Positions 53,190-64,000 of a DNA stretch of 64,000 nucleotides are shown here, in pieces. Source of the stretch: Holophagaceae bacterium (GTDB lineage Bacteria; Acidobacteriota; Holophagae; Holophagales; Holophagaceae); NCBI GenBank assembly GCA_016722505.1, contig JADKJH010000001.1, forward strand, positions 434,001 to 498,000, given 5' to 3'. The translations under genes were made by a program, and so were the position numbers. Each line of letters starts with the position of its first letter. The stretch's first letter is position 1. The notes beneath the pieces were generated by a model. The model did no database searches. It saw only the letters and a list, made by a program, of their open reading frames with translations, and was not told the DNA's origin.

Positions 53190-54620
53190 ATGGGCAAGGC
53201 ACGCCGCACGGGCAAAGGTCCCATTTTTAAAGTGAGTGCGCTTGCCGCATGGCATGAACCTGGAAACTTCTGCGACCACGAAGGTGGCGGTCTCTACCTC
53301 CAGGTTCGACAGGTCCGCGTGAATGGCGTCCTGCAATGGGAGATTACGAAGAAAGGTGAGCGTGTCCCCAAGGTGACGAAGTATTGGACGTTCAGATATT
53401 GGCAGCGGACTCGGGAGGATGGCCGCAAGCTGAAAGAATTCGGGATCGGACCGTTCGGCGACTACAGTCTGCAAGAAGCCCGTACCATCGCGACAGAGCA
53501 AAGGAAGATTCGTCGTGAGTTCGGCGATCCCATCCTCTTCCGGAAGAAACGGAAGCAGGACCTCCGAAACCTGATCGACAGCATGAAGACCTTCAAGGAA
53601 GCGGCCGAGGCCTGCTGGGAATCCCACCAGTCCAAGTGGAAGCCGCGCCACGCGGAGGATTGGCTGAACTCGCTGAAAATTCACGTCTATCCAGCGCTGG
53701 GGTCCATGGAGACCCGGTCCATCCAGACAACGCATGTCGAAGCTGTGCTCAGGCCGATTTGGCAAGACAAGGCGGAGACCGCCAGCCGGGTCCGCAGTCG
53801 TATTGAAACAGTCTTTAATTTTGCTAAGGGGAAGGGGTGGTACAGCGAGGACAACCCCGCAGCGTGGGCGGGAAACCTGGACGCCTTGCTCGTCGAATCA
53901 CCTAGGCGCAAGAAACTGAAAAATCGCCCGTCACTTCCGTTCCATCAGGTTGGGGTCTTCATCGCGGCGTTGCGGCAAGAGAAAGGCATCGCAGCTCGCG
54001 CAATGGAATTCGGGATCCTGACCGCCGCACGCTCGGGCGAGATCCGAGGCGCCCTGGGTGAAGAGATCGATTTAGACAAGGCCTTGTGGACCATTCCGGC
54101 GACACGGATGAAGGCAAAGAAGGAACATGTCGTCCCGCTATCCGAGCGTGCCATTGAGATCATCCACAGCATGGGCGAGCTGAAGTCAGGCGCCTTCGTG
54201 TTCCCCGGCGGCAAGCCAGGGAAGTGCCAGTCCGACGCCGCAATGATCGCCTTGATCAAGCGCATGGACGCCAACCGCATGGAGAAGGAAGGTATCGGCT
54301 GGTGTGACTTGAAGGGGACCCGCATCGTCCCCCATGGTTTTCGCGCCACGTTCAAGACGTGGGGCCAGGACGCCACCACCTTCGACCGTCAGACCATCGA
54401 GTTTGCCTTAGCCCACAACCTCCCAGACAAGGTCGAGCAGGCCTATTCGAGAGGCGCCATGCTCGAGAAGCGTCGCCCGCTCATGGATGCCTGGGCCGCA
54501 TTCTGTGCCTCGAAGGGGCCCGAGGATGCATCGATCCGGCGTGTCCGAAGGGTAAGGGAATACACAGATCCGGATCCCAAAATTATTCTCGTCGAAGATC
54601 CCCCCGAACAACCTTCATAG
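53190..54620 (+). CDS. Tyrosine recombinase (P4-like integrase)
   Basis: 476 residues with GGAGG upstream of ATG. The N-terminal region (about 15-115, CDHEGGGLYLQVRQ, YWTFRYW, GPFGDYSLQEAR) is the DUF4102-type arm-binding domain. A SAM-like core-binding domain follows (about 135-225). The catalytic domain has R in TAARSGEIRG, K region KKEHVVPLS, HGFR (PHGFRATFKTW), the later His in ALAHNLPDKVEQ, and Tyr in AYSRGAML. It sits directly beside tRNA-Ser(GCU), as expected for an island integrase reading away from the tRNA. All catalytic positions are kept, so it could be active. Confidence 0.94.
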   Translation: MGKARRTGKGPIFKVSALAAWHEPGNFCDHEGGGLYLQVRQVRVNGVLQWEITKKGERVPKVTKYWTFRYWQRTREDGRKLKEFGIGPFGDYSLQEARTIATEQRKIRREFGDPILFRKKRKQDLRNLIDSMKTFKEAAEACWESHQSKWKPRHAEDWLNSLKIHVYPALGSMETRSIQTTHVEAVLRPIWQDKAETASRVRSRIETVFNFAKGKGWYSEDNPAAWAGNLDALLVESPRRKKLKNRPSLPFHQVGVFIAALRQEKGIAARAMEFGILTAARSGEIRGALGEEIDLDKALWTIPATRMKAKKEHVVPLSERAIEIIHSMGELKSGAFVFPGGKPGKCQSDAAMIALIKRMDANRMEKEGIGWCDLKGTRIVPHGFRATFKTWGQDATTFDRQTIEFALAHNLPDKVEQAYSRGAMLEKRRPLMDAWAAFCASKGPEDASIRRVRRVREYTDPDPKIILVEDPPEQPS

Positions 54621-54813
54621 AACGCTGAATTATAAAATCCGTGAAGTGAGTGATGTGGTTCCGTTGGGATCATGACCATTCCGAGGAGATAGCCAAGGTC
54701 CTTCTTGAAGCGCCCGAATTTCCTCACTGGCTTCTACGCTCGTGAGCTGACAGCAAGCGTGCGTGAACGGGCTGGCTGATGGCCGTTAGCCTCATGGGTC
54801 CCCGGGAGGACCT

Positions 54814-55260
54814 ATGGCAATCAAGGAACAGAAATCCCTGCCACCGGCAGTGAATCACCTGCAACAGCGGGTTCAGAAATGGCGGCAGTCCAAGAAAGAT
54901 CAATTCTCGATCACGCCGGGTGAGTTCTGGGAGGCGGCGGTCCCGCTTGCGGTGCAGTTCGGGGCGTGCAGGATCGCCCGCACTGTGGGACTAGACTATG
55001 GGGGCCTGCGGAAGAGGGTCGCGGAGTTGACGGACAATCCCAGCCCCGCACGGTCGATCACCTTCGTGGAGGTCCCTGCCTCCGGAAAGATGCGGGCGGA
55101 GAACACCGCTCCCGAGCCGCGCCCAGATCCCGTTCCGGAATCTGGATTGCTGATCGACATCTCTCGGCCCGATGGCGCCCGGATGCGGATCAGCCTGAGG
55201 CCCGGAATCGACATGGACGCGGCCGGGATCGTAGCGGCCTTCGTCGGGGGATGCAATTGA
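54814..55260 (+). CDS. IS66-family accessory protein TnpA-like
   Basis: 148 residues with GGGAGG before ATG. A helix-turn-helix-like region (ITPGEFWEAAVPLAVQFGACRIARTVGLDYGGLRKRV) suggests DNA binding, and the C-terminal strand region (LLIDISRPDGARMRISLRPG) ends as IS66 orfA-type proteins do. The product is required with TnpB for transposition in some IS66 elements; the mechanism is not settled. It overlaps the start of tnpB by ten bases. Confidence 0.8.
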   Translation: MAIKEQKSLPPAVNHLQQRVQKWRQSKKDQFSITPGEFWEAAVPLAVQFGACRIARTVGLDYGGLRKRVAELTDNPSPARSITFVEVPASGKMRAENTAPEPRPDPVPESGLLIDISRPDGARMRISLRPGIDMDAAGIVAAFVGGCN

Positions 55261-55607
55261 TCCAGGTCACCCCGCAGATGCGCGTCCTGGTGGCTGTCGA
55301 GCCGGTGGACTTCCGGAATGGGATCGACGGATTGGCGCAACTATGCCGGGAGCGTCTTCAGAGCGATCCCTTCTCGGGTTGGGTATTCGTTTTCCGCAGC
55401 CGGTCAGGCCATTCCATCAAGGTCCTTGTGCACGACCAACTTGGTTTCTGGCTGTGCCAAAAGCGCCTGTCCCAAGGTCGATTCCGGTATTGGCCGGAAG
55501 GGAACGGGAAATCAGCAGAGCTTCTGGCCCATGAACTCCAGGTGCTGATCTGCGCCGGAAACCCTGCGACGACTGGCGTCCCAGCCGCGTGGCGAGCGTC
55601 CACATGA
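55251..55607 (+). CDS. IS66-family protein TnpB (Orf2-like)
   Basis: 118 residues. The typical pattern is MRVLVAVEPVDFRNGIDGLAQLCRERL, DPFSGWVFVFRSRSGHSIKVLVHD and GFWLCQKRLSQGRFRYWP. Start at ATG 55251, overlapping the upstream stop. The C-terminal 15 residues after VLICAGNP look unlike the family and may reflect readthrough into the spacer. Confidence 0.9.
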   Translation: MQLIQVTPQMRVLVAVEPVDFRNGIDGLAQLCRERLQSDPFSGWVFVFRSRSGHSIKVLVHDQLGFWLCQKRLSQGRFRYWPEGNGKSAELLAHELQVLICAGNPATTGVPAAWRAST

Positions 55608-55672
55608 TAAATATGCTAATTGATTATATAATCATGTTGTGTTTTTTCTTTTCAAGTGCCAGGGTTGAGGAC

Positions 55673-57349
55673 ATGGGACGTTCGAGGCAGCGGAACCCGC
55701 AACCTTCCACGGCGCCGTTGGGTTGGGTTCCCGTCGATGTCCAGGAGATGGAACTGGCCACCCTCTACGGCTATGTCGCCAAGGCACAGCGGGAAGTTCT
55801 GAATGACGCCGAGGCCAAAGCCCTGCATGCCTCCCTGGAGACCCTGGCCTTCCTGCTGGAGGAACTGAAGCGCAAGGGGGCCACCCTTCGCCGCCTCCAG
55901 GCCATGCTGTTCGGTTCCAGCTCGGAGAAGACGGAAAACGTGTTTCCCGCCGCGGCGCCTGTGCCGCCCGAACCGGAGAACGCCCCAGGACGGGAAGCGA
56001 CTGTTGATCCGGATCCAGCCAGCGAAAAGGCTGGCGTGAAACCGAAGGCCAAGGGTCATGGCCGCAACCCAGCCTCCTGCTATCACGGAGCGGAGCAGAT
56101 CCTGGTGCCTCACCCAGACCTTTCGGCCGGAGATCCCTGCCCAGAGTGCCCCAAGGGAAAGGTCTATCCCATGGCCGAGCCCGCCGTGCTGGTGCGGGTG
56201 GTGGGCATGTCGCCTCTATCCGCCAAGGTAGTGGAGCTGGACCGCCTGCGCTGCAATGGCTGCGGCGAAGTGTTCAAAGTTCCGGCGCCGGAGGGGATGG
56301 GTGAGGAAAAGTACGACGAGACGGCGACCAGCATGATTTCCATGCTTAGGTATGGCACGGGCACGCCTTTCTACCGACTGGCCAAGCTTCAATCAGGCTT
56401 GGGGATCCCACTCCCCGCTGGAACGCAATGGAAGCTGGCGCTGGAAGCCGCTGGCATTCTGGAGCCTGCCTTCCAGGAACTGATCACCTGGGCCGCCCAA
56501 GGGGATGTGATCTACCAGGACGACACCACCATGAAGGTGCTCTCCCGGCCTGATCTCGTACGGAGGGGGACGAAGCAACGGAAGGGCGTCTACACCTCCG
56601 GGCTCATCTCGAAGGTTGGGGAGAACTGGGTAGCCCTGTTCCTCACGGGGATGAACCACGCCGGGGAGAACCTAGCCGAGGTTCTCCGTCGGCGGAAGGC
56701 GGAACTGGGCAGGCCCATCCAGATGTGCGACGCGGCCTCGGCCAACACGGCGGGAGACCTGGACACCATCGTCGCCCACTGCCTGGCGCACGCGCGGCGG
56801 CGGTTCGTGGATGTGGCGGACGACTTCCCCGAGGCATGCCGCCACCTGCTGGAGAGCCTGAGGGAGGTCTACCTCAACGATGCCGAGACCAAGGGTATGT
56901 CCCCTTCGGAGCGCCTACGATTCCATCAGGAGCATAGTGGGCAGGTGATGGAACGGCTCCGGGCCTGGCTCCAGGACCAGTTCGAGCAGAAACGGGTGGA
57001 ACCGAATTCCGGCCTGGGCACAGCCATCACCTATATGCTCAAGCACTGGGAGAGGCTGACGCTCTTCCTCCGGGAACCCGCGGCCCCCCTCGATTCGAAC
57101 AAGGTGGAGGCTTCCCTAAAGCGGGCCATCCTGCACCGCAAGAACAGCCTGTTCTACAAAACCCTCAAGGGCGCGCATGTCGGCGATGTCTTCATGAGCC
57201 TCATCCACTCCGCCGAGCTCAACAAAGTCAACCCCTTCGAGTACCTCGTCGCCCTCCAGCGGTACCACGCCCTGGTGGAGGAGAACCCCGAGGAGTGGAT
57301 GCCCTGGAATTATGCGGACACCCTGGCTGAGCTTGGGCTGGCGGAATAA
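55673..57349 (+). CDS. IS66-family transposase TnpC
   Basis: 558 residues from ATG 55673 (GAGG upstream). N-terminal coiled coil with LRRLQAMLFGSSSEKTE, a zinc-finger region CPECPKG ... CNGCGEVF, and a DDE domain: Asp in YQDDTTMKVL, Asp in MCDAASANTAGDL, and Glu in LDSNKVEASLKRAILHRKNSLF. The C-terminal domain ends in NPFEYLVALQ and MPWNY. Catalytic residues are all present, so the element may still be mobile. Confidence 0.95.
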   Translation: MGRSRQRNPQPSTAPLGWVPVDVQEMELATLYGYVAKAQREVLNDAEAKALHASLETLAFLLEELKRKGATLRRLQAMLFGSSSEKTENVFPAAAPVPPEPENAPGREATVDPDPASEKAGVKPKAKGHGRNPASCYHGAEQILVPHPDLSAGDPCPECPKGKVYPMAEPAVLVRVVGMSPLSAKVVELDRLRCNGCGEVFKVPAPEGMGEEKYDETATSMISMLRYGTGTPFYRLAKLQSGLGIPLPAGTQWKLALEAAGILEPAFQELITWAAQGDVIYQDDTTMKVLSRPDLVRRGTKQRKGVYTSGLISKVGENWVALFLTGMNHAGENLAEVLRRRKAELGRPIQMCDAASANTAGDLDTIVAHCLAHARRRFVDVADDFPEACRHLLESLREVYLNDAETKGMSPSERLRFHQEHSGQVMERLRAWLQDQFEQKRVEPNSGLGTAITYMLKHWERLTLFLREPAAPLDSNKVEASLKRAILHRKNSLFYKTLKGAHVGDVFMSLIHSAELNKVNPFEYLVALQRYHALVEENPEEWMPWNYADTLAELGLAE

Positions 57350-57550
57350 GGTCGGAAGGTATTGATTTTGTGTCTTGGACCTTCTCAAATTCCTCGGGTG
57401 CGAGCAGGCTCGAGGCTATTTCATCGCCCGGCCCATGCCGGGCCATCAAATGCCGGATTGGATAACAATGTGGCAAGCGCCTGAGGATGCCTAATACTGG
57501 AGCAAGAAGCCTACGCTTTCTTGCAATGGTCTGTTTTCATTGAAGATTTC
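57350..57550. other. Intergenic region downstream of IS66 transposase
   Basis: 201 bp without a gene. It contains the hairpin GCCCGGC-CCAT-GCCGGGC at about 57427-57444, which could terminate transposase transcription although no U tract follows. The right end of the IS should lie here. The last 60 bp must hold the promoter of the large sensor protein; no strong -35/-10 pair is evident. Confidence 0.4.
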
Positions 57551-60500
57551 ATGACCAAGCCCCGAATTCTCATCGTTGAAGACGAGCCGGTTGCCGCTCG
57601 GGATATTCAGCAACGGCTGGTGGAGCTGGGCTACGAGCCTGTGGCCGCAACACCTCGGGCCGACGATGCCATTACGCTGGCTGGGCAACTGAGGCCGGAT
57701 CTGGTGCTGATGGACCTCCGTCTCGATCGGGGATTGGATGGTACCAGCGCTGCGCAAGCCATCCATGACCGGTTTAGCGTCCCTGTGGTGTTCCTGATGG
57801 CCTCCGCAGGCGCAGAAACGGCTGACCGGGCCAAGATGGGCGATCCATTTGGGTGCATCCTCAAACCTTTCGATGGGCAAGAACTTCGGATCGGCATCGA
57901 GATAGCTCTCCACAAGCACCGGGCTGAAACCCAATTAAGGAAAAGCCGAGAGGAACAAGCTGCCATCCTGCCCACCACCCTGGATGGATTCTGGCTGGTG
58001 GATAGGCAAGGCCGGATTCTGGATGTGAATGAAGCCTGCTGCCGAATGCACGGCTACACGCGTGAGGAAATGCTGGTGAAATCGCTCACCGACTTCGTAA
58101 CCGACGAGACAGCCCGCGAGATCGCCAAGGCCACCGAGCGGATCCACCAAGCAGGATCCGCCCGATTGGAAGGGAGGCATCGCTGCAAGGACGGACACCT
58201 GATCGACATCGAGGTGAGCATCAGCTATCTCCCTGGCGATGCTGGGAAGTTATCCGCGTTTATCCGTGACGTCACAGTTCGCAAGCAACTGGAAGTTGCG
58301 CTGGGGATGTCGGAAGAACAAGCCACCAAGATCTTTCGCACCATTCCAGACGGCATCGTGATCAGTCGAATCGCGGATGGACGAGTGATTGAGGTCAACG
58401 AATGCTTTTGCAGACTTTCTGGCTGGGCGAGGGAGGAAGTGATCGGCCGCAATGTTCTGGAACTCAATTTGTGGGACCAGATGGCCGAGCGCGATTCATA
58501 CCTTGAAAATCTGCGCCTCCACGGCCGTATTAAAGACTTTGAGGCGGCATTCCACACTAAATCGGGCGAGATCCGGATCGTCGCTCTGTCGGCCGAGTTG
58601 ATGGATCACGACCAGGACAAACTGGTCCTGGCCATTGCCCATGACGTCACCGAACAAAAGCAGACGGAGGCAATCCTCCGGGCGAGCGAGGCCCGTTACC
58701 GCGCCGTGACCCAGTCCGCCCACGACGCAATCATCACTACAGACAGCGCCGGAAATGTCTCGGGTTGGAACCGCGGCGCTGAAATCATTTTCGGCTACAC
58801 AGAAGCCGAGATCTTGGGTACACACATGACCAGGCTCATCCCCGAGGAATACCTCGAAGGGCGACTTGCGGGGTCGAACCCTATCGTACCTGACGGAAAG
58901 CCGCTCATCATCGGCCAGGTGGCAGAACTGGAGGGTGAACGGAAGAATGGAACCGAGTTTCCGCTGGAACTCACCTTTGCCAGATGGGAGGCCGCCGATA
59001 GCTGGTTCGTCACGAGCATCATCCGCGACATCACCCATCGCAAGCGATCGGAGGAGGCGCGAAGGCTGGCTGCGGAGTCATTACAACGTTCTGAAATTAA
59101 GTACCGGACCCTATTCGATACTTCCCCTGATGGCGTGATTCTGCTTGATGAAAATGGCCTTTTTGACTGCAACCAGGCGGCCCTTGAAGCCTTCGGCTGC
59201 GCCAGCCTGGACGAGATGCGCTCGAAACATCCGGCTGATTTTTCCCCGGCGCTCCAGCCATGCGGCACGGATTCCCGGACACTGTCCGACCAGTGCATCG
59301 CAGCAGCCATGCAAACAGGTGTTCAAAGATTCGAGTGGATGCATAAACGGACCGATACAGGAGCGCTCTTCCCGGCCGAAGTGTTCCTCAATGCCATGGA
59401 ATTGGATGGGAAAAGAATTATCCAGGCTGTTGTCCGCGACATCTCCGGGCGGAAGCATGCGGAAGAAATCTTGCGTGAGAGCGAGGACCGCTACCACGAC
59501 CTGGTTGACAACAGCCAGGAACTGATCACTACCAACGATCTAGAAGGGAACATCCTCTCCGTCAACGAAACGGCGATCCGCATCACCGGGTACACCCGCG
59601 AAACCCTGCTGAAAATGAACATGGCTGATCTGGTCGTGCCTGGGATGCGACACCTGTTTCCTGAGTACTTGGGGACCCTACAGCACCATGGGAAGGCCCA
59701 CGGGATCATGCGGGTTCAAACCGCCATCGGTGAGACGAGGTTTTGGGAATACGACGCCACAGTGCGGACCGAGGGGGTGGCCACGCCCATCGTGCGCGCC
59801 ATGGCCATGGACATCACCGAGCGCAAGCTCGCGGAAGAAACCCTGCGGTTGAACGAAGACCGGTACCGCGACCTGGTTGACAACAGCCACGAGGTGATCG
59901 CCACCTACGACCTTGATGGAAACTTCCTTTCAGTGAACGAAATGGCGGTTCGAATCACCGGGTACCCCCGCGAAGCCCTCCTGAAGATGAACATGGTGGA
60001 TCTGGTCCTCCCGGGCATGCGGCACTTATTTCCTGAGTTCTTAAGGACGTTCCGAGAGGCCGGGAAGGCCAGTGGGATCTTGCAGATTCAAACCGCCCAA
60101 GGCGAGCGGCGGTATTGGGAATACGACTGCACGCTGCGGACCGAGGGCGTGGCTATTCCCATCGTGCGCGCCATGGCGGTGGACATCACCGAGCGCAGGC
60201 GAGCGGAGACCGTGTTGCGGGAGAGCGAGGACCGCTTCCGCAGGATCTTTGAAGAAGGGCCGATGGGGATAGCCATGGCCAACCTGGCCGACGGCCGGTT
60301 CATCCGTGTCAACCGGGCCTTTTGCGGGATGTTGGGATACACGGACGAGGAACTGAAGAGCCTGACATTCGCGGATGTCACCCATCCAGACAATCTAACC
60401 CAGGATCGCGAGGCGGTCAGGCAAATGCAGGAAGGACAAATCGAGAGATATTTCACCGAGAAGCGATACCTGAAGAAGAACGGTGAGGTGGTCTGGGCAA

Positions 60501-63500
60501 CGCTGGCTCTAGCGAGAATCCTCGACGCAGACGGAAAGACATACTACTCGCTGGCGATGATTCAGGACATCACCGGGCGCAAGCAGATGGATGAAAGGCT
60601 TGAGCTGTTCAGGACACTGGTCAATCAATCCCATGACGCCATCGAAGTGCTCGACCCGGTCACTGGCCGGTTCCTCGATGTCAATGAAAAAGGCTGCCTG
60701 GATACGGGCTACAGCCGTGAGGAATTCCTGGCCCTCAACATTTACGATCTCGACCCTTTGGTCGACCAGGCTGCATTCGCAGGCGCAGTTGAAAAACTCC
60801 GGAATTCTGGCGCCCTGATATGGGAAGGTGTCCACCTCCGGAAGGATGGCTCGGCTTTCCCGGTGGAAGTCAGCCTGAAGTTGGTCCGGCTTGATCGTGA
60901 CTATACGGTCGCCGTGGCCCGCAACATCACCGAGCGCAGGCGCGCGGAACAGTCATTGCTGGAAAGCCACGAACGTTTCGAAATGGCGAACCGGGCCACC
61001 TTCAATGTCATCTGGGATTGGGATCTCAAGGCTAAAACCATCTGGCGGAATGACAACTTTGAGAAGCTTTTTGGCTATTCGAAAGAGGAAGTGGATCCGA
61101 GCACCGAAACCTCGGTCAGCTTCCTCCATCCTGATGATCTGAAGACCGTGAAGGCAAGCCTCGATACAGCCTTGAACGGAAAGGCTGAATTCTGGACCGA
61201 CCAGTATCGTTGTCTTCGAAAGGATGGTTCCTACGCGATGATCGAGGACAGGGCCATCATCGTCCGGGACGCTGATGGCACAGCCATCCGAATGTTGGGC
61301 GCTATGCAGGACGTTTCCGAGCGGAAGCAGGCGGAGGCCAGCCTGCGATTGAAGAGCGCTGCTTTGGAAGCGGTGGCCAATGCTGTCGTCGTCACGGACA
61401 AACAAGGCCTGATTGAATGGATCAACGATGCATTCAGCGTGCTAACTGGATTCACTTTGGCCGAAGCCATCGGCAAGAAACCTGGGGACCTGCTCAAGTC
61501 CGGGATACACGATCAAGGTTTCTATCAGGCCATGTGGGACACCATTCTCGCCGGAAAGGCGTGGCGCGGAGAAATCATCGATCGGCGGAAGGACGGCACG
61601 CTTTACACCGAGGATATGACCATCACCCCTTTAAAGGATGCTCATGGCGAGATCACCAACTACATTGCGATAAAGCAGGACATTTCTGAACGCAAGCAAG
61701 CGGAACTGGAACGCCAGGACTCCGAGGCACGCATTCGTGAACAAGCGTCATTGTTGGATGAGGCCCACGACGCGATCCTGGTGCAGGACATGGACCACCA
61801 AATTTTATATTGGAACAAAGGCGCCGAGCGGCTCTATGGATGGACATCTGATGAGATGGCCAGCCGGTCATCATTGGATTTGAGCGCTGACGATTTGACC
61901 GCGTTTCATGAAGCAGAAAAAGATCTCCTCACGAGAGGCGAATGGGATGGCCGGATTGAGCAACGGCGGAAGGATGGCGGCTCATTCACCATCGAAGGCC
62001 ATTGGACTTTGGTCCGAGACGCTCGGAGCCAACCCCGTTCCATCCTCGCCATCAACACAGATATCTCTGATCGGGTGGAGGCCGAGCGCGATCTCCATCA
62101 GTACACTGAACGGTTGGAAGCCATGCGGGAAATCGATGCCGGGCTTCTCGGCGCACGCTCCACCACGGAGCTGTCACAGGGGGCCATGGCCAAGTTCAGG
62201 AACATGCTGCCCTTCGAGCGGGCTGCGGTGGTGCTGTTTGACCCGGGTTTTACCGAGGGTACAATTCTGGCGGTTGACCAAGACCAACCATGGCTGCCTT
62301 TGGTGGGTGAAGTCCGGCCCATTGGTGATTTCCGCGATCTCAAAGATCTGCTTTCGAAGCCATTTTTGGACCTTCCTGATTTGAGCGCTATCCATCGCAG
62401 TGTCAATGAAGACATTCTGTTTTCTCAAGGTTTTCGTAACCTGACTTACATCCCCATGGAGAGCGAAGGCACCTTGTTGGGCTTTATGGCCCTCTCGGCC
62501 ATGACACCCAGCACCCTAACATCGATGCATATGGAAATTGCATTGGACCTGACCGACCTGCTCGTGGTGGCCATCCAGCACACGAGACTCAAGGAAGATC
62601 TCGAGCAGTCCAACCAGATGCTTGAATCCAAAGTGGAAACGCGGACCGCCGATTTGCGCAGCACCTTAGCGACTATGGAGGTATTGGAAGGGGAGCTGCG
62701 TCAGCGGGAATCGGAAGCATGGTCCGCGAGCGAAGCGAAATCCACATTCCTATCCTCCATGAGCCACGAACTGCGCACGCCACTCATTGGCATCACCGGC
62801 ATGTTGGAAGTGCTCAAGCAGAGCGATCTCGACGCCGAACAGCGCAAGGCGGTGGCCATCATCAATGAATCATCCAACAGCCTGTTGAATATCATCGGCG
62901 ACATTCTCGATTTCTCTAAGATCGCAGCCAACAAGCTGGAGCTTGCTCCCTACACCTTCTCCGCGCAAGCTCTGTTGGAATCTGTATCAAATACGTTCAG
63001 ATCCGCTATTTCGGCCAAGGGTTTGAAACTCATCGTGGAAGTGGACCCACGGTTGGCCCCGGCCCATGTGGCTGATGCTTTGCGTCTTCGGCAAATCTTG
63101 AACAATTTCATGAGCAATGCCGTGAAGTTCACCAGAAAGGGTTCGATCACGCTAAGGCTTCAGCATCTGGAGTCTCACAGTGAAAGTGAGTTGATAGCCT
63201 TCGAAGTCGAGGACACTGGCATCGGGCTAGCACCAGAAAGCCAGGCGAAGCTCTTTGAATCCTTCACCCAAGCGGAAGCTAGCACTACACGCCGTTTCGG
63301 TGGGACGGGATTGGGCTTGGTCATTTCCAGGAGGTTAGCAGAGTTGATGGGGGGGAACGTGACCCTGCAAAGCTCGCTCGGACAAGGCACCACCCTGAGA
63401 CTGGCTGTTGATCTGCCCGTGGGGGATGAGCGGGACATCGTGAATCCCAACCTGCCCGAACTCTCCCAAGCCATGGCCGTGCGTCCCGCACCTAGCATTG

Positions 63501-64000
63501 AAGCAGCAGAACTGGAACACAGCCTGATCCTGCTGGCCGAGGATCATCCCACCAATCGCATCGTGCTCACCCAGCAGGTGAATCGAGCGGGCTTCGCTCT
63601 AGAAGTTGCGGAGGATGGGCAAGAGGCCTTTGAAAAATGGCAAAGTGGGCGCTATGCCCTGATCCTCACTGATCTGCACATGCCTCGCATGGACGGCTAC
63701 CAGCTGACCACGGCTGTGCGGGATTGGGAGCACGCCCACGAATCGTCCAGAACGCCGATCCTGGCACTCACAGCAAATGCCCTGCGAGGCGAGGCTGAGC
63801 GGTGTCTCGAACTGGGCATGGACGACTACTTAATCAAGCCCGTGACGATTCCCTTGCTGGCATCCAAGCTCCATCTATGGCTGCCCCAGGTGAAGCTTAG
63901 CCAAACTTCAATAGCGTCTGCGGCGAATCCCAAGACCGTAGAATCGATACCCGGCCTGGATTCCAAAAGGCTGCTGGACTTGTGTGGTGGCGATCCCGCA
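57551..64000 (+). CDS. Giant multi-PAS hybrid histidine kinase, 3' end outside window
   Basis: An open frame of exactly 2150 codons from ATG 57551 to the window edge, without a stop. Order: receiver (1-125, [11 protein letters not shown], phospho-Asp in VLMDLRLD, Lys in ILKPFD) and eleven PAS/PAC repeats beginning near residues 133, 253, 378, 513, 644, 768, 891, 1015, 1138, 1263 and 1390. Then come a GAF-like domain (about 1517-1690), a coiled coil, HisKA with His1739 (MSHELRTPL), HATPase ([26 protein letters not shown]) and a second receiver (about 1990-2110, [25 protein letters not shown]). The last residues ([18 protein letters not shown]) look like the start of an Hpt domain. Repeats 5 and 6 are close copies of each other. 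Confidence 0.95.
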   Translation, partial: MTKPRILIVEDEPVAARDIQQRLVELGYEPVAATPRADDAITLAGQLRPDLVLMDLRLDRGLDGTSAAQAIHDRFSVPVVFLMASAGAETADRAKMGDPFGCILKPFDGQELRIGIEIALHKHRAETQLRKSREEQAAILPTTLDGFWLVDRQGRILDVNEACCRMHGYTREEMLVKSLTDFVTDETAREIAKATERIHQAGSARLEGRHRCKDGHLIDIEVSISYLPGDAGKLSAFIRDVTVRKQLEVALGMSEEQATKIFRTIPDGIVISRIADGRVIEVNECFCRLSGWAREEVIGRNVLELNLWDQMAERDSYLENLRLHGRIKDFEAAFHTKSGEIRIVALSAELMDHDQDKLVLAIAHDVTEQKQTEAILRASEARYRAVTQSAHDAIITTDSAGNVSGWNRGAEIIFGYTEAEILGTHMTRLIPEEYLEGRLAGSNPIVPDGKPLIIGQVAELEGERKNGTEFPLELTFARWEAADSWFVTSIIRDITHRKRSEEARRLAAESLQRSEIKYRTLFDTSPDGVILLDENGLFDCNQAALEAFGCASLDEMRSKHPADFSPALQPCGTDSRTLSDQCIAAAMQTGVQRFEWMHKRTDTGALFPAEVFLNAMELDGKRIIQAVVRDISGRKHAEEILRESEDRYHDLVDNSQELITTNDLEGNILSVNETAIRITGYTRETLLKMNMADLVVPGMRHLFPEYLGTLQHHGKAHGIMRVQTAIGETRFWEYDATVRTEGVATPIVRAMAMDITERKLAEETLRLNEDRYRDLVDNSHEVIATYDLDGNFLSVNEMAVRITGYPREALLKMNMVDLVLPGMRHLFPEFLRTFREAGKASGILQIQTAQGERRYWEYDCTLRTEGVAIPIVRAMAVDITERRRAETVLRESEDRFRRIFEEGPMGIAMANLADGRFIRVNRAFCGMLGYTDEELKSLTFADVTHPDNLTQDREAVRQMQEGQIERYFTEKRYLKKNGEVVWATLALARILDADGKTYYSLAMIQDITGRKQMDERLELFRTLVNQSHDAIEVLDPVTGRFLDVNEKGCLDTGYSREEFLALNIYDLDPLVDQAAFAGAVEKLRNSGALIWEGVHLRKDGSAFPVEVSLKLVRLDRDYTVAVARNITERRRAEQSLLESHERFEMANRATFNVIWDWDLKAKTIWRNDNFEKLFGYSKEEVDPSTETSVSFLHPDDLKTVKASLDTALNGKAEFWTDQYRCLRKDGSYAMIEDRAIIVRDADGTAIRMLGAMQDVSERKQAEASLRLKSAALEAVANAVVVTDKQGLIEWINDAFSVLTGFTLAEAIGKKPGDLLKSGIHDQGFYQAMWDTILAGKAWRGEIIDRRKDGTLYTEDMTITPLKDAHGEITNYIAIKQDISERKQAELERQDSEARIREQASLLDEAHDAILVQDMDHQILYWNKGAERLYGWTSDEMASRSSLDLSADDLTAFHEAEKDLLTRGEWDGRIEQRRKDGGSFTIEGHWTLVRDARSQPRSILAINTDISDRVEAERDLHQYTERLEAMREIDAGLLGARSTTELSQGAMAKFRNMLPFERAAVVLFDPGFTEGTILAVDQDQPWLPLVGEVRPIGDFRDLKDLLSKPFLDLPDLSAIHRSVNEDILFSQGFRNLTYIPMESEGTLLGFMALSAMTPSTLTSMHMEIALDLTDLLVVAIQHTRLKEDLEQSNQMLESKVETRTADLRSTLATMEVLEGELRQRESEAWSASEAKSTFLSSMSHELRTPLIGITGMLEVLKQSDLDAEQRKAVAIINESSNSLLNIIGDILDFSKIAANKLELAPYTFSAQALLESVSNTFRSAISAKGLKLIVEVDPRLAPAHVADALRLRQILNNFMSNAVKFTRKGSITLRLQHLESHSESELIAFEVEDTGIGLAPESQAKLFESFTQAEASTTRRFGGTGLGLVISRRLAELMGGNVTLQSSLGQGTTLRLAVDLPVGDERDIVNPNLPELSQAMAVRPAPSIEAAELEHSLILLAEDHPTNRIVLTQQVNRAGFALEVAEDGQEAFEKWQSGRYALILTDLHMPRMDGYQLTTAVRDWEHAHESSRTPILALTANALRGEAERCLELGMDDYLIKPVTIPLLASKLHLWLPQVKLSQTSIASAANPKTVESIPGLDSKRLLDLCGGDPA

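Larger units (their letters stand above)
54753..57349 (+). mobile_element. IS66-family insertion sequence (termini not resolved)
   Basis: Three genes in the IS66 order (tnpA-like, tnpB, tnpC) follow the integrase. A sequence resembling an IS66 left end (gcaagcgtgcgtgaacgggc) begins at 54753. I cannot find a convincing matching right end within 57350-57550, where only TGATGGCC/GGCCATCA is shared, so the right boundary given is the end of tnpC. The stretch 54621-54752 between integrase and element shows no gene. Confidence 0.75.

Noticed and set aside
1..64000. CRISPR arrays, restriction-modification or classic defence operons
   Set aside because: No regularly spaced repeat array and no Cas, methylase/endonuclease or known defence domains were seen.

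Overview
The window is a GC-rich bacterial chromosome segment. Gene style (dense short-spaced operons, many PAS/histidine-kinase sensors, PilT, an NNP-type nitrate cluster, Roadblock/ODP proteins) suggests an environmental Acidobacteriota of the Holophaga/Geothrix type. That placement is an inference from content; no rRNA gene is present to confirm it.

Layout. 1-0.6 kb: the right end of an IS5-family element with a doubly frameshifted transposase. 0.7-9.3 kb: a RhlE-type helicase, a tandem pair of soluble GAF histidine kinases (the downstream one has lost its phospho-accepting His), a membrane histidine kinase, an ECF sigma/ChrR-type anti-sigma pair, and moeA interrupted by an in-frame TGA. 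9.3-12.4 kb: an operon of rsmI, a membrane protein, a class II aldolase and mtnA. 12.5-18.5 kb: a secreted orphan, a DUF218 protein, a frameshifted typA, a palindromic repeat mosaic, pilT and an HU/IHF protein. 18.6-29.8 kb: a minus-strand nitrate cluster: Rrf2/NsrR-like regulator, NarI-like membrane subunit, NasA/NapA-like molybdoenzyme without a signal peptide, 4Fe-4S subunit, Rieske protein, a small membrane protein, two NarK transporters, a CMD-family protein, MobA and an arginase-family enzyme. A YwiC-like protein and a PLP decarboxylase lie upstream. 31.9-36.8 kb: bacteriohemerythrin, a DUF493 protein, asnS (frameshifted near its start) and a PAS hybrid kinase.

37-42.9 kb holds the most unusual locus: a co-directional operon of a PAS kinase, Roadblock, ODP-type di-iron beta-lactamase-fold protein, a second Roadblock, a second ODP, a receiver-DUF4388-TPR protein, a ParA/MinD-type ATPase and a third Roadblock-like protein. 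No MglA GTPase is present. It looks like an oxygen/redox-responsive signalling or cell-organisation module.

43-52.4 kb: ssb, a GATase/enoyl-CoA hydratase/TMEM175-like operon, a frameshifted Ser/Thr kinase with TPRs, a Nudix hydrolase and a RelA/SpoT enzyme. 52.5-57.4 kb: two tRNA-Ser genes, each followed by an inverted copy of its own 3' end, then an AT-rich stretch, a tyrosine integrase and an IS66 element, which reads as the edge of a tRNA-Ser-targeted island. From 57.55 kb to the window end runs one open frame of 2150 codons: a receiver-11xPAS-GAF-kinase-receiver protein, incomplete at the edge.

Several conserved genes (asnS, typA, moeA, the Ser/Thr kinase, the IS5 transposase) are broken by single-base changes, some in runs of five G/C. 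Base-level sequence error is therefore a serious alternative to real pseudogenes.
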